A stretch of 64,000 nucleotides of DNA, taken from positions 431,589 through 495,588 of the forward strand of contig CAJNDS010002546.1 in the NCBI GenBank assembly GCA_905221605.1. Direction: 5' to 3'. Each line of letters begins with the position of its first letter. Within the stretch, counting starts at the first letter, position 1. Shown here in pieces: positions 27,301-41,442 of the stretch. The translations under genes and the position numbers were made by a program. Source of the stretch: Symbiodinium natans (Eukaryota; Sar; Dinophyceae; Suessiales; Symbiodiniaceae). The notes beneath the pieces were generated by a model. The model was not told the origin of the DNA. It did no database searches and saw only the letters and a program-made list of their open reading frames with translations.

Positions 27301-29879
27301 TTTAGGGTTTAGGGTTTTGGGTTTTGGGGTCTAGGGTTTAGGGGCTGATATTCCTGCAGGACACCAACATCATGCCACACCCGGTCCTCAAGGCCTTGGG
27401 CGGACCGGGCATGGGGGTGCTAAAGGGCAACCCTAAACCCTAAACCCTAAACCCTAAACCCTAAACCCTAAACCCTAAACCCTAAACCCTAAACCCTAAA
27501 CCCTCAACCCCAACCCTGAAGCAAGATCAAGGATCCCTAAAACTTGATCGCCAAATGCACAAAACTTTAAGAAACCCAGAAACCCCGAAACTCGTACTTT
27601 AGGGTTTAGGGTTTAGAGTTTAGGGTTTAGGGTTTAGGGCATCCGACATCTCGCAAAAGTCCCTTGACTGATGCCCCCTCCCCCTCCCCCCCCTCCCCCC
27701 CCCCCCCCCCCCCCCGGCCCGAACCTCCGAAACCCAACCGCGCAAGATGCAGGGCTTTCGGATTTAAAGGTTTATGTTGCCTGTTGCGGTTTTCTGGTTT
27801 CTGGGGCTTTAGGGCCTCATCGTTTGAGAGTTGTAGGGTCCCAATACCCTAAACCCCTACCAGTAGGACCTACCCTAAACAACCCTAAACCCGAAACCCC
27901 AAAGCCCAAATCCCTAATCCCAAAACCCCCGGCCAGGCTTCTGGCCACGTCGATCGCTTCAGCGACTTCCTTGTCCGGGACGTCCAGGAAACCGGGCCTT
28001 CGTAGTCGAAATATCAAAACAAACTATAGGGTTTAGGGTTAGGGTTTAGGGTTTCGGTTTATGGGTTTTGGGCTTAGAATGTGCAAGAGCCTTTTGCGGG
28101 GTAGCTGTAAAATCCCTTTAAGTTCAGTTAAGTTTTGAGTTTCCTTCAGAAAACGGACAAGCAATGCAAGGGTCTGGGACAGCCCTCCACAAATACCCCT
28201 AAACCCTAAACCTTAAACCCTAAACCCTAATCCTTAAACCCTAAACCCTCAACCTTAAACCCTAAACCCTCAACCTTAAACCCTAAACCCTAGACCCTAA
28301 ACCCTAAACTCCCCTTCCCAAGATGCTCTGAGCTAGGCTTGTAAGTTTCAGGGATGTCCTGGGAAATCATTCGGAGAGTTTGCTAGTTACCCTTCACTGC
28401 CTCAACGGTATACTTCAGCACTCAGGGCTTTGGGGGCAGCCCTCTACAAGTTATTACATTGGTAGCTCTCTAAAGAAGGGTCTGTTTTGGGTACAATCAT
28501 GCCTAGCCCTAAACCCGAAACCCTAAACCCTAAATCCTAAACCCTAAACCCTAAACCCAGCAGCGTAGTTACCCTTCACTGCCTAAACGCTATGCTTCAG
28601 CACTCTTGTACATTCTGCTGCCTTGGCTCCATGCCCACCCTGAACTCCATCCCGAAGCCCAAACGTCACAACGCAGACTACGTAAGTTGGGTTTAGGGTT
28701 TAGGGTTTAGGGTTTAGGGTTTAGGGTTTAGGGTTTAGGGTTTAGGGTTTAGGGTTTAGGGTTTAGGGTTTAGGGTTTAGGGTTTAGGGTTTAGGGTTTA
28801 GGGTTTGGGAAATTTAAAACAGCAATTCGATGTGGCCACAGCTTGGACGAGTGGCTCGGCCATGCTGACATCGAGAAGGCTTTCAAGACATGCATTGGCG
28901 AGGTGGAGAGCCAGGCGGCAGAGAAAGCGGCTGCGGCGTTTCAAGGCGGTGTCGTCACATCCTCGTTGTGACATTTCCTTATCTGTGCTTATCAGGGACC
29001 CTAAAGCCGAAGCCCTAGATACACATTTTTGTTCGAAGGGTGTAGAGGCCAACCCAGACCAAATTTCCCGACCCTTTCCTCGAAATCGCACTGACACCGC
29101 AGCAGAACTTGATATAGGTGCCTTAATGGATAGAGTAGGGTTTTGAGGGTTTTGCTGGTATACTTACATAGGGGCCATAAGGTAATTGTTCCGACCCCTA
29201 TACTACAGTAATGCTGCGCCACAGCGTTCTGTGGCCTGTGTGGTCTGGGTAGTTTCGTCCATGTACCTCTGAAGAGACCCCCTGTACCCATATAAATGCC
29301 CATTTTGGAAGCCTCAGCGGCACCAACCAAACACTCAGATTTGGGGAGCTCGTGTTTTGGGGGAGGAGGGTTTTTTTAGGGCGTTTGGGTGTGGAGTTTA
29401 ACGTTTAAGGTTTACACGGAACATGGGGGTGCTAACCTACCCCTACCATAACTAAGCCTTTCAAGCTGACTTTTAGGAGCCAAAGCAAGACTGCAACAGC
29501 CCTGAATCAGCTTTGGGTTAAGGATTCTCGCGGGGGGAAAACCCTAGACCCTAAAGTCAACAAAAACAGTGAAGATGATAATATGTTAATACAGATGCAA
29601 GACGACCAGGACGAGCGGAAGTTTTTCAGGGCCGACAAGTTGCTGGAGGAGCGGGCGGGTTTGGCGTGGTCGGAGTCTTTGAGTAAGCCTAACCCTAAAA
29701 CCCTAGCTTTTGGCCAAGTCGTCGTCAGCGGGAAACAGCAGCATGAGCCGACCGCTGTGAAAATGAGGCCTGTGTGTGTGTGTGTGTTTGTTTCATGTTT
29801 GTGTGGAACAATGCATGGATAGACATACATATATATATATTCATTTATTTACATAGACAACACACACATACACATATAC

Positions 29880-29913
<34 letters not shown>

Positions 29914-32536
29914 TTATTATTTATTTATTCATTTATTTATTTATGCATTTTTTTTTCTATTTGTTTGTGTGGGCAGAGGGAGCTTTAGAGTTAACTACAT
30001 GTGCACACCGTTTTTTGGAAGCCAAGCTTAAGATGCCGCAGCTTTGGGCTTCCAACCCTTACCCTCCCCCCCGCCGCCCACGGACTCCCTAAACCCTAAA
30101 CCCTAAACCCTAAACCCTAAACCCTAAACCCTAAACCCTAAACCCCAAACAAAGGATGTCATGGAAGAGAAGCTGAAGGCGAGCTGGGCGTTTTCGTTGG
30201 GCTTCTGTTTGTGGCAGGGCGCTTTTCCCGCGAGTTTTCCCGGACGCTGCGCCAAGTGAGCAAGACCACTTCGTCCCTTTTTGGGGTGTCTCCTCCCTCT
30301 CCCCCCTCCCACCCTCCCTGAGCCCTAAGCCCTAAGCCCTAAGCCCTAAGCCCCAAGCCCCAAGCCCTAAGCCCTAAGCCCTAAGCCCTAAGCCCTAAGC
30401 CCTAATGTCATGTCAGCCTCGCATGACGCTGTGAAAGCTCTGGCTTGCAGACGGTTTAGGTTTTGGGTTTACGGACTCAGCTTTAGGCTTTAGGTTCCAC
30501 TCACGCAGCTCACGGAAGCACTGGCGCAGGAAAAGGGCCTCGCAGAGGACAAGGTGAAAGAGTACACAGTTGTAAGGCAGGGTGGACCTGCACAAGAGAG
30601 TCAAGAATACCCTTATTGGGGGTCCCGATTATAAGGGACCGATTGTGGGAAACCCCCCACATTGGGTTGGGTTTGCAAGTTGTGTTTGGAGTAATTTCCC
30701 GGAGCTGGGTGATTGAATCAAGACCTTGCCGGGCTGACATGAATGCAGGCGGTCTATGTTTTTCGAGTTGCCCCGATGCTGCTGGTGTGGCAGGAACCAA
30801 GCAGATGCCTACTCGCAAGAAGAGATCACCGAGATCTTCAGGAGCTGCAGTCCCACAGTTCGGGATTCTGGTTCAATCTTCAGGGTGTGTAGGGTTCAGT
30901 GTTTATGATTCAGGGTCTCGGGGTGGTAGGGTTTCTGGCTTTGGTGCCGGCGTTGATGGCTGAGTAATCTCATATCGGCCGCAGAAATTTGGCCCTAAAC
31001 TTCAAACCCGAAACCCAACCCCAAACAGCCGTGAACCCCCAGAAGCCCAAAAATCACTGCTCCGGTTAAATTTCGTAGGGCCTCTGTTATAGCGCACACA
31101 TTCATTACAGGCTCGGGCACCGCAAAGGCACCGACTCCAGTGCTTTAGCAAAACCGTTTGGCTCAAATTCGGGATTATCAACCCTAAACCCTAACCCTAA
31201 ACTCTCAGGTCTTAAGGGGTTGCGGTTCAACAAGGATGTGCCTTCAGTTCTCACACGAAGAACCGCCCTATAATTGGGCGGGGGGGGGGGGCTGCTTGGG
31301 CTGCGGGCCCCCTTTGGCGGGGGGGGGGGGGGGGGGGGGGGGGGCTTGAGGGTTCAGGGTTACAGGTTGAGGGTTTAGGGTTTGTAGGGTTTGGCGTTTA
31401 GGGTTTAGGGGTTTGTTCAGGGTTTAGGGTCTTGGGGGCTTTCGGCCTCACAGGTGCTTGCGGCATTCGGGCTTTGTAGGGGCTCGAGGTTTCAATTTGG
31501 GGAGGACGAAGCCGTGCAAGTCATCTCGACATCAGGGGTTAGCCCAATCACTGAACCCTAAGCCCTAAACCCGAAGGGTTTTGAAATCACCCTAGCCCCT
31601 AAACCTTAAACCCTAAACCCTAAAACCTAAACCCTAGACCCTAAACCCTAAACCCTAAACCGCAATAATCAGGTTTAGGGTTGGTCCAGGGTAATGAAAT
31701 CCGAAGCCCTCAGCTCTTGCAGGAAGTACGACATCCGATCACCCGAGGCCGCGCCCCTGGCACCTGCTTGGGGTGCAGGGCCTCTCAGGGTTTAGGGTTT
31801 AGGGTTTAGGGTTTAGGGTTTAGGGTTTAGGGTTTAGGGTTTAGGGTTTAGGGTTTAGGGCCTCTGGGGGGTCTCAGGGGTAGCTTTGAGCAGATTTCCT
31901 GCTTTAATCCCCTATCTAATTCTTGGAAAGCCATAAACAATTAACTCTTCCAGGGCCCCCAAACCCACCCCAGTTTAGGAATTAGAGCTATTTGAGGCTC
32001 ATTTGGAGGTGAGGACTGCGGAGATGGGAATTCTGCCTTTGCAACTGGTCGTATCGAAATATAGGAGTGCGGGTGCAACAGGAGCCGGCGTGAAAGATAG
32101 GCCCTTCATGGGTACCCTGACCATAAGCTGACGGGTAACCCCCCCCCAGCCTACAAGGAGAGCCCCTCCCCTTACTATACTAACTGTTGTGAAGGGGCTT
32201 ACAACTTAAATGATCAACTGACAAACCAATGTAGGCCCTTATCACGTATAACCCAAGTAAGGGTCCTTGTCAGTTTACGTACAGCTAGGGGCCTCTATTA
32301 AACACATGGGTTGGCTTGGGCTTCCTGCCTCGAAGAGCGGCTTTTGGGGCCTAAACCCTAGGGTTTAGGGTTTAGGGTTTAGGGTTTAGGGTTTAGGGTT
32401 TGAAATCCGCAGTCTGGCAACAAGCTGACCGACCCGGAGCCCTTCAACTTGATGCGACTCTGGCCGCAGAATTTGGGCTCCTGGGAGGGGGTTTAGGGTT
32501 TAGGGTTTAGGGCTTACGGTTTAGGGTTTAGGGTTT

Positions 32537-32567
<31 letters not shown>

Positions 32568-35500
32568 GGGAAGGGAAGGGGGAGAAGGTGGGGGGCGGGC
32601 TCAAAGAAATGTTTATTCCTTACACCTTGGAGTCTTAGAGTTTACCAACAAGGCCCCCGAACTTGGAGCAACTAGCTCGAGATGTTTGTATGCATGGATA
32701 AGCATAGGGTAATCTGCTAGTGTGTATAGGATTTGGATAGGCATACGACCGTCAGGAAGATGGTATTGTTTGCGAAAATGTGGTTTGGGGTTTAGGGAAA
32801 GCCCTAAACCGGTCAGAGCTACTTGGGACTGACATGGAAGAAAGAGGAGTCGTGGTTTGAAGCTTGGAGCTTGGAAGGGACCTTATCTGCACCGATCCGA
32901 GCCCACGATGCAGATTGCGGGACGTCAAGGAGGATAGTTCGACGTTTTCGGGCTTGTACAAGAAAACATAAACCCTAAACCCTAAACCCTAAACCCTAAA
33001 CCCTAAACCCCTAAACCCGAAACCACCCTACCCTGAACCCGAGACCCTAACCCCCCCAAACCGTCGCCATCCCCAACACTTCGTGGAACGCTCGAGGTTT
33101 CCCACGCCCATTGGCCCGGCGGGCTTGATCCAAGGGCGCGCCGTGGGAGGGCTTAGGGTCTAGAGCACGGGCCGCCCATACCACTAGGGTTTAGGGGTTT
33201 AGGGGTTTAGGGGTTTAGGGGTTTAGGGGTTTAGGGGTTTAGGGGTTTAGGGGTTTAGGGGTTTAGGGGTTTAGGGGTTTAGGGTTTAGGGTTAAGGGCC
33301 TTTTAACCCTAAGTTATGTTAAGTTCTCAAATGTAGGGCCCTTATGAGCGTTATCACTCTGCTAGTAACGGAGGGTGCCCTCCTTACAGGGACTTGGTAT
33401 CCTAAACCCTGTGCAACACTAAGCCCTCGAAGCCCAAAGCGTGGGATCCATGGCATGAAGGCTTTGAGCTTTGCCTCTGAATACTTTCGGGGGGATACCA
33501 CCGATACCTGCTCAAAGGCTACTGCGCCCCGTCCTTTAGTAATTTAGGTTTTAGAGGTAGCCATCTGTGCCCATGCAGTAGTCACACACAGCTGTGATTC
33601 CGTGATCTTGGTGGCCCGGCGGTACCTTTTCTTTTTTGGTTCCAAGTTCCCTTATGAAGTAGCCAACCCCCCAAAATGGCGCCCTTCATATAATATGGTT
33701 ACTGGGCCACCAAGTGATCATGCTTAAACCTAAACCCCAAACCCCAAACCCTAAACCCTAAACCCTAAACCCTAAACCCTAAACCCTAAACAACTACAAT
33801 CTCTGTGAATATTGACATGGTGTCTGCTGCATGGGCTCGCGCAGGTATCTCCGCCCGGAGACGGCACAGGGTATCTTCCTGAACTACAAGTTGGCGGCCT
33901 AGCTGGGGTTTAGGGTTTAGGGTTTAGGGTTTAGGGTTTAGGGTTTAGGGTTTAGGGTTTAGGGTTTAGGGTTTAGGGTTTAGGGTTTAGGGTTTAGGGT
34001 TTAGGGTTTGGGTTCAGGGCCCCCGTTCTGCGACATATGCTCATTACTAGGATCTGTACTATCGCACCAGCGAGAGTCCTCCCGCTGTTGTTGAATAGTT
34101 TTTTCTGTTTGCTCTGTCTTGTTCCCCTCCCCTTTTCGGTTCTCCAGGAATTGATGGCTGCAGCGCCTGACGGCATTCGTGAAATATGCTCTGTTTTCCT
34201 GTATGCTTGTTTTTTCCCTCCTCCACCCCGTTTTCGCTGAAGTTTTGAGCCTCATGTCTCTGTTTAATGCATGTGTTTAGTGGCTGGCTGAGCTAAACAC
34301 ATTGCCTGCACTGTTTTTGAGGCGCACGCGGAGAGCATGCCGCTCAATGCGGCAATGCGCTCTTCTTCCAGCCCCAAAGCCTAAACCATGAACGCGAAAT
34401 CCTAAGCCACAGAGCCCGAACTGTCTGCGGCTTTTGTAGGCTTCAAGTCCTCTTGACATGTGCCGGGGGGGGGTCCCGCTGGTGAGCCTGCAACCTTTAA
34501 ACCTCTAGGGCATACACTGGGGTGAGGCCCCCGCGGGGGGAGGTGGGGGTGGGGTATCAAGGGTATTTCTAGAGGGTGCTTGGGTGGGTGGGGGGGGGGG
34601 GGGATGGAAACCCTAAACCCTAAACCCGCCACTTCATTCACTTGAGTCATACTCGGACCCCTAAGGACGTACCCCCTCAAGAGCTTCCCTTAATCTTCCT
34701 AATCTGGCCCTTACAGTCCCTTAGAGGACCTTTAAACCGGGCCACCAAACCTCAGGGTACGACCTTAGGGGTCCGGTTTAGGGTTTGGGGTTTAGGGTTT
34801 AGGGTTTAATTGGGGTTTACGGTTTAGGGTTTAGGGGTCCGAGGTAAAGCCCCATGATTCGTGCTGGCTCCAGGTTTTGTCTCGAGCAGAATGCCGGACG
34901 CTTGCCCTTTGGCGTTGCCCAGGCGATGCCCACAACCGACATCCAAGGGCTGAGGGTCGAAGCACAGGTCTAGGTCTAGTACCCCTAAAACCCCTAAACC
35001 CCAAACCCCAACCTCTAAACCCTAAACCCTAAACCCTAAACCCTAAACCCTAAACCCTAAACCCTAAACCCTAAACCCTAAACCCTAAACCCTAAACCCT
35101 AAACCCTAAACCCTAAACCCTAAACCCTAAACCCTAAACCCTTTGTGAGGGTTGCAGAAGATGTTTTTTTTTTTTTTTGAAATGGCTGTTGAAGCCTTAG
35201 CCCTGGACCTTAAGATCCTTAAGCATGACACCCGAAGCCCAACTCCCCCTGAAACCTTCAAACTCACCTCTGAGAGCCTCCCTTTATAGGGTTCTTAAGG
35301 GAGGGTGGATCATGGGGGTAGGTAACTAGAGTTAGTTTTAGGGTTTAGGGTTTAGGGTTTAGGGTTTAGGGTTTAGGGTTTAGGGTTTAGGGTTAGGGCT
35401 CCGAGGTTCATGGGGCTCGGGGAGGAGTAGGGAGTGTACGAAACCTTGGGTTACATGCCCCCTTGAACCCCCGTCCCTCAAGAACCCAAACCCTGAAATC

Positions 35501-38500
35501 CCTTATTTTGGCAGTGCGATTGAGCTCTTGGTTTGCTCTGACCCGTGTTTCGGGTTTAGGGTTCGCGGTTCATGATTGTTGTTTATGGGTTGCGGAGTAA
35601 AGAATGGATCCTTGCAAGAGACTTTTTTTTTCAGAGGGTGTCTAAATTTCAAACCTAGATAGAGCCTATCCTCGCTAAACCCTATACCTTAAAAAAGATT
35701 TCAAAAGGTTCTTCGGTGGTTAGAGTGTGTGGTTGAGGGTTTAGGGTTTAGGGCTTGGGGTTTAGGGTTGGGTGACGGGGTTCAGGGTTTAGGGTTTAGG
35801 TTCACAAAGCCCAAGCTCTGCGACATGACAATGCCAGGCCCTACAGCCTAAACCCTCCCTGCAAGTAGGCGCCCCCATGATGCAAACGATGCCTAAAGGA
35901 ATTAAACCAATGCCAGCAAGACGTACAGCCCTCTTTAGGGCCCCGATAACTGAACTTCTAACTTGCGGGCTACATCCTGAGAACCCTAAACCCTAAACCC
36001 TAAACCCTGAGCCCCAAACCCTGAACCCTACTTGCAAACAAAAAAAGCGAAGGTGGGCAAATCCTTCCGGAACGAGATTGCCCCAAGACAGGGCCTCACG
36101 CGACAGCGGGAGTTCACGCAGGTGGCTAGAGCGGTCTCGGGGTTTAGGATTTCGGGTTTGTGGGTTGGTTCGGGGTTCGGGGTCTGAACCCTCCACCTGG
36201 ATCTGTAATGAAGAGTGCAAGCCCTGGCGCAGCTTCAGGGTTTCGAGTATTTGCTTAATCCCGAATTACACCTAAACCTCACCTAAACCCAAAAAATTAG
36301 AGGTCCCTCCCTAAACCCTAAACCTTAAACCCTGAACCCTGAACCCGGACCCTGAACCCTGAACCCTGAACCCTGAACCTTGAACCCTAAACCTTAAACC
36401 CTAAACCCTAAACCCAAGCCTTAGGGTTCAAGGTTTAGGGTTGGGAATTTAGGGCAACATACCGTTTCAGCAGCAGTTCCATGAGCCACATGGAGGGCTG
36501 GTGTAGTCAGAAAAGGGCTGCTTGGATTTCAGAGCCAAGCCCCAAATCCTAAGCTTCAGAATTCAAGGTTTAGGGTTTAGGGTTTAGGGTTTAGGGTTTA
36601 GGGTTTAGGGTTTAGGGTTTAGGGTTTAGGGTTTAGGGTTTAGGGTTTAGGGTTTAGGGTTTAGGGTTAGACCCTAGTAGGGTTTGTAGTTTGTAGTTAA
36701 GGCTTGTGGCGCCTAGGGGTCTTTACATGGCTAGGCTCCATGGCTTGCCACCTGATCGGGCACTCGTAGGTTCAGGGGTACTCGGTGGTGCTTTACAAGG
36801 CACTGTGTTGGACCCCTAGAACCTTATTCCCCTGGTAAAACCTCTATACTTAATAATAATAACAAGGCAGCTGAAAATTATAAATTTATAGCTACCCCTC
36901 GGAGTGCAGCCAAGGGTAGCTCTGAGAAGTGTGATGTGTACCTGAAGGTTTCAGGTTTCAACCCTAAGCTCTGAACCCGAAACCCTGCGCCCGCTGACCC
37001 CCCTAAGCCACCCCGCTTGGAAAGTACCAGTGAGCCTTGAAGTAGCCAGGCTGAGATTGAGTGGTTCGTGAAGCCGAACGCCAAGGACATGAAGAAGTTC
37101 AAGGCTTCGTCTGCGTTGGTTTTAGGGTTTAGGGTAACCCTAAACCCTAAACCCTAAACCCTAAACCCTAAACCCTAGGGTTGAGGGGCAGTTCTTTCGG
37201 TTGGTGGGAATTGAATTTGGAGGTCTCCAAAAAAGAGGGTTGCCCCCCCGGAGTCGATCACGCTGAAACGGACTCAAAAAAAACGAGACCTGACTCTTCA
37301 AGAAGCCTCCCATGGTCCTCCCCAAAGTCCTCAACCCTTTGCCTACCGTCTGGGTTCAGGGTTTTAGGGTTTAGGGTTTAGGGTTTAGGGTTTTAGGGTT
37401 TAGGGTTTAGGGTTTAGGGTTTAGGGTTTCGGGTTCAGCCTTCGGCCCTGAAGCCCGACTCGTCAGCCACTTCCTCTGTGCAGGTTCGCCTGAACCGAAA
37501 TGCCCCAATCTCTAAACCCCTGAACCCTGAGCCCTAAACCCTAAACCACAACCCGCAGCCCCTAAACCTGAACTCCGAAGAGATGCCCTAAACCCTAAAC
37601 CCTAAACCCCAAACCAGGCGGTGAAGTCTCTAGAGCTGCTTCTTTTTTCTTCGGACCAGCAGCTTGCCGGAGGGCTCGGGGCCCTGATCGGAGACTTCAG
37701 GGTTCAGGATTCAAGGGTTTCAGGTTTAGGGTTTATAGGGTTTAAGGTTATAATTAGGGCTGCTTAAGGTTTAGGGTTTAAGGTTTAGGGTTTAGGGTTG
37801 AAGAGCGATTTTAGTGCTTTCAGAGCTTTTCGTGGCAGAGGTTTCGAAGTTGCGAAGCGGGTTGTGGGAGGGGGGGGGGGGCGGGGGGGGGGGGGGGGGG
37901 GGGACCCTAAACCCTAAACCCTAAACCCCAAACCCTAAACCCTAAACCCTCAACCCTAAACCCTAAACCTGAACCCTAAACCCTAAACCCTAAACCCTCA
38001 ACCCTCAACCCTAAACCCTAAACCCTAAACCCTAAACCCTAAACCCTGAACCCTGAACCCTGAACCCTGAACCCTGAACCCTGAACCCTGCCATGGTTAA
38101 ACCCTGAACCCGCTTGTGGGATCCCATGCTCACTTCGGCCTGCTCTTTTTTTTGGGGCGTGGGATGGCATGGGACACCCGAAACCCTAAACCCGACACCC
38201 TAAAACCCGAAACCCTCGACCACATGCTCCCAGGTCTCCCAAGAAGGTCGCCATTGGCGATGCGGTGGCGAGACGCTCCGCTGCCTTCAAGAGGGAGCAG
38301 ATCGGGGAGGGGGGCAGGGTTTAGGGTTTTGGGTTTCGTGTTTGAGGTTTAGGAGTTGTGTGCCTTCTTTTGGTAGGGGGGTGACGGGGTGGGGGGAGGG
38401 GGTCTGTGACAATTGAGCCCCATATTCCGTTGAGGTGGGATGGTGAACAACGAGACCCTTGGCTACTTCATCGCTCGGTGAGGGCCTCAGTGGCTGCGAC

Positions 38501-41411
38501 TTGGGCACCCCCTGATTTCCAAGCCCTCAACCCATACCCTGCACGCCCTCAACCCTGAATCCTTTCGTCCTTCAGAACCCTAAGGCGCACAAGCCCTCAG
38601 TCCTCGGCCCTCTTCTTCCCTGATTCCTAAACCCGAAACCCTAAACCCTAAACCCTAAACCCTAAACCCTAAACCCTAAACCCTAAACCCTAAACCCTAA
38701 ACCCCCAAGATCCTAGACCAAGCCCCAATTAAACCTACAGTAAGGTATCATGTGCAAACTTGGTCTCGGTAGGTGGGGCGGTGGATGATCCAAGGCTCAT
38801 GTAGGTGTGTGTTTCGTGTTTTGGGTGTAAGGTTTATAGGGTTTGGTTTTGGGACATCTACAACCCAACCCTAAATCTTCTCAAACCATGCCTGAAGTCC
38901 ATAATCACGGGGTCGTGGCCACCGAATATACCCCCAAAACGAAACAATCCTGATTTTAGGGACCCCAGAAAAGGTACTTCGATTTTGGGAAACCCTTCAT
39001 TTCCGGCCCACCAAGGACGTACCTCTTCCTCGTGAGCCTTGGGATCAAGCCCGATCACTGCCGCTTTCGCCGGGCGGCCAAGAGCGCGAGCAGCAGTGTT
39101 TGAAAGCATCTCCTACACCCTAAAGCCTAAACCCGAAACCCTAAACCCCAAACCCTCAGCCTAAACCCTCAGGCCCGTGTAGTTGAAAGTAGAGCCCAAA
39201 TCCCTGAACTAGACTTAGCATAGTAAGGAGCCTTCTGACCCTAAGCCTTTATCCAAGCCTTAGGCAGAGAGGCCTCATTCATTGGGGGGTTTAGGGGTTT
39301 TTTTCAGCTCCAAGCCCTAAACCCCCCCCCCCCCCCCCGCCCCCCAATACCCGAAGTAAAGACCATCCTGAAGGGGAAGGGTGGGCGTTCTAGGCCAACT
39401 CGGACATGTAGTTGTAAGGGTTAGATGCGCCTTACACAGGGGCGCAAGTACTGTCACCCTATGTGCGGCCCGATGTATTAGCGTTACAAAAACCCTAAAC
39501 CCTAAACCCTAAACCCCCTAGTGTACAGGTCAGCACCTGCCAACAGAGATGGCGCACTACGCGACTGACTGCAGGGGCCCTGGGATCGGGTTCCTGGTAC
39601 AACGAGGGCACTTCCTAGTTAAATGTGCGGTTAGGGTTTAGGGTTTCGGGTTTAGGGTTTAGGGTTTGGGGTTTAGGGTTCAGGGTTAGGGTTTAGGATT
39701 TAGGGTTTAGGGCTTAGGGTTGGCGTGAGTGCTTTAAGGCCCCTTTATTCGTTATTTGGGGTTGAGGGAGATTTTGTTTGATCAGGCTCAGGATTGTGAA
39801 TTACACCCAAAACACTGAAGCCATTGGTTCCGAGGGCTTTAGCTGGCCAAGCTGGATGCGGGATCTGGGCTTACTAGTGTTCAGGGCCTTCCAGGGTCTA
39901 GCTGTAAGCCCAGGGTTCAGGGTTTAGGGTTTAGGGTTTCGGGTTTCGGGTTCAGGGTTTCTTAGGCTTAAGTTCAAGAATGCACGTTGTTGCCTGTTGG
40001 CACGGGCCACTCCGAAACAGGGCCCACCCATGCCCACTTCCCCCGACGCACAACTAAAGCACATACCTGGTGACAAGATGAATGGAGGACCCAGAGTAGG
40101 CCCTCATTCCCTTTTTTGGGGTCTTAAGGTTCTCTTCTAGGCCCCTTTCAGGCCTTTAACCCAAAAAGGGCACCCTTTTGTATTCCAGGCTACTCCTGGG
40201 TCTAGTGGACCAGCGCCTCGAACGCTAGCCCCTTGCAAATAAACGGCAAGGAACCCATGAAGGGGCCAGATAAATAGTGCTAGAACCTTGAACCAGAAGC
40301 TTGAACCTAGACCCTCGGCAGGAAAAACAATCATGTTCTTTATTTAACGCTAAACCCTAAACCCTAAACCCCAAATCCTAAACCCCAAACCCTAAACCCC
40401 CAACCCCTAAACCCTAAACCCTAAACCCTAAACCCTAAACGGCTTTCTCGCCTTTTCGGCCGCGTTTTGAAGCTGGATGGCTCCCCCAAGGCTGGGATGC
40501 AGAGATCGAGACCTGCTATGGCTGGCTGGAGCGGGCGGCCCCAGGAGTTAGGGTTTAGGGTTTAGGGTTTGGGGTTTGGGGGTTTTGGGGTGTGGGGTTT
40601 GGGGTTTTTAGGGTTTAGGGTTTGGGGTGTAGGGCGGGTTTATAGGGTGTAGGGTTTGGGGTTTGGGGTTTAGGGTTTAGGGTTCGGGGTTTAGGGTTTG
40701 GGGCTTAGGGTTTATAGGGTGTTTAGGGTTTAGGGTGTAGGGGTTTAGGGTTTTTATTGGGTTTTCGGGTGTAGGCGATTTGAGTTTTAGGGCTTGGGGT
40801 TTAGGTGAATGGGTGTTGAGGGGTTTTGGGTTTGGGGTTTAGCGTGTAGCCACAAACCCGAAATCTCGCACCCTGGGGCCTTGGGTCTTCTTGAATTGTG
40901 GTTTGTGGTCCCTAAACCCTAAACTCTAAACCCTAAACCCTAAACCCTCAACCCTAAACCCGGGCTTCTGATGTCTTTACGAGGGCATGAGGCTACCTGC
41001 GGGTATTTAGGGCAACCCTAAACCCTAAACCCTAAACCCTAAACCCTAAACCCTAAACCCTAAACCCTAAACCTCTAGGACAAGATAGGCTCTCGGAACT
41101 TTGGCATGCAGATGGTCTTTCGGAGGTCTGCCGGGCAACCGTTTTCATGTTTTGGGGCTCAGGGCTGCGGAGAAGCTGAGCTTCTTGCATAAACCCTAAA
41201 CCCTAAACCCTAAACCCTAGGCCCAAAAAAATCTAAGCTTACCCTAGCTAGGACGAGTAGGCCCTCATTCCCCTGTTTTAGGGTTTAGGTTCCCTTATAA
41301 GCCCCTTCAAAGCAAAAAGGGCACCCTTTTCATTGGGTTACAGTCACTCTAAGCTTACCTTAACCTTTAACCCTAAACCCTAAACTTTAAACCCGAAAAT
41401 CCTAAACCCTG

Positions 41412-41442
<31 letters not shown>

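Noticed and set aside
28798-29330. Open frames of 99-113 codons on both strands in GlyRS intron 6
   Set aside because: No recognisable family; the region lies between exons that join cleanly, and one frame starts inside the telomere-like array.
31150-31170. Partial match to the end of the dinoflagellate spliced leader (TTTGGCTCAA)
   Set aside because: It is only about ten bases, lies inside a GlyRS intron, and has no donor context. A similar partial match at 20261 is equally isolated.
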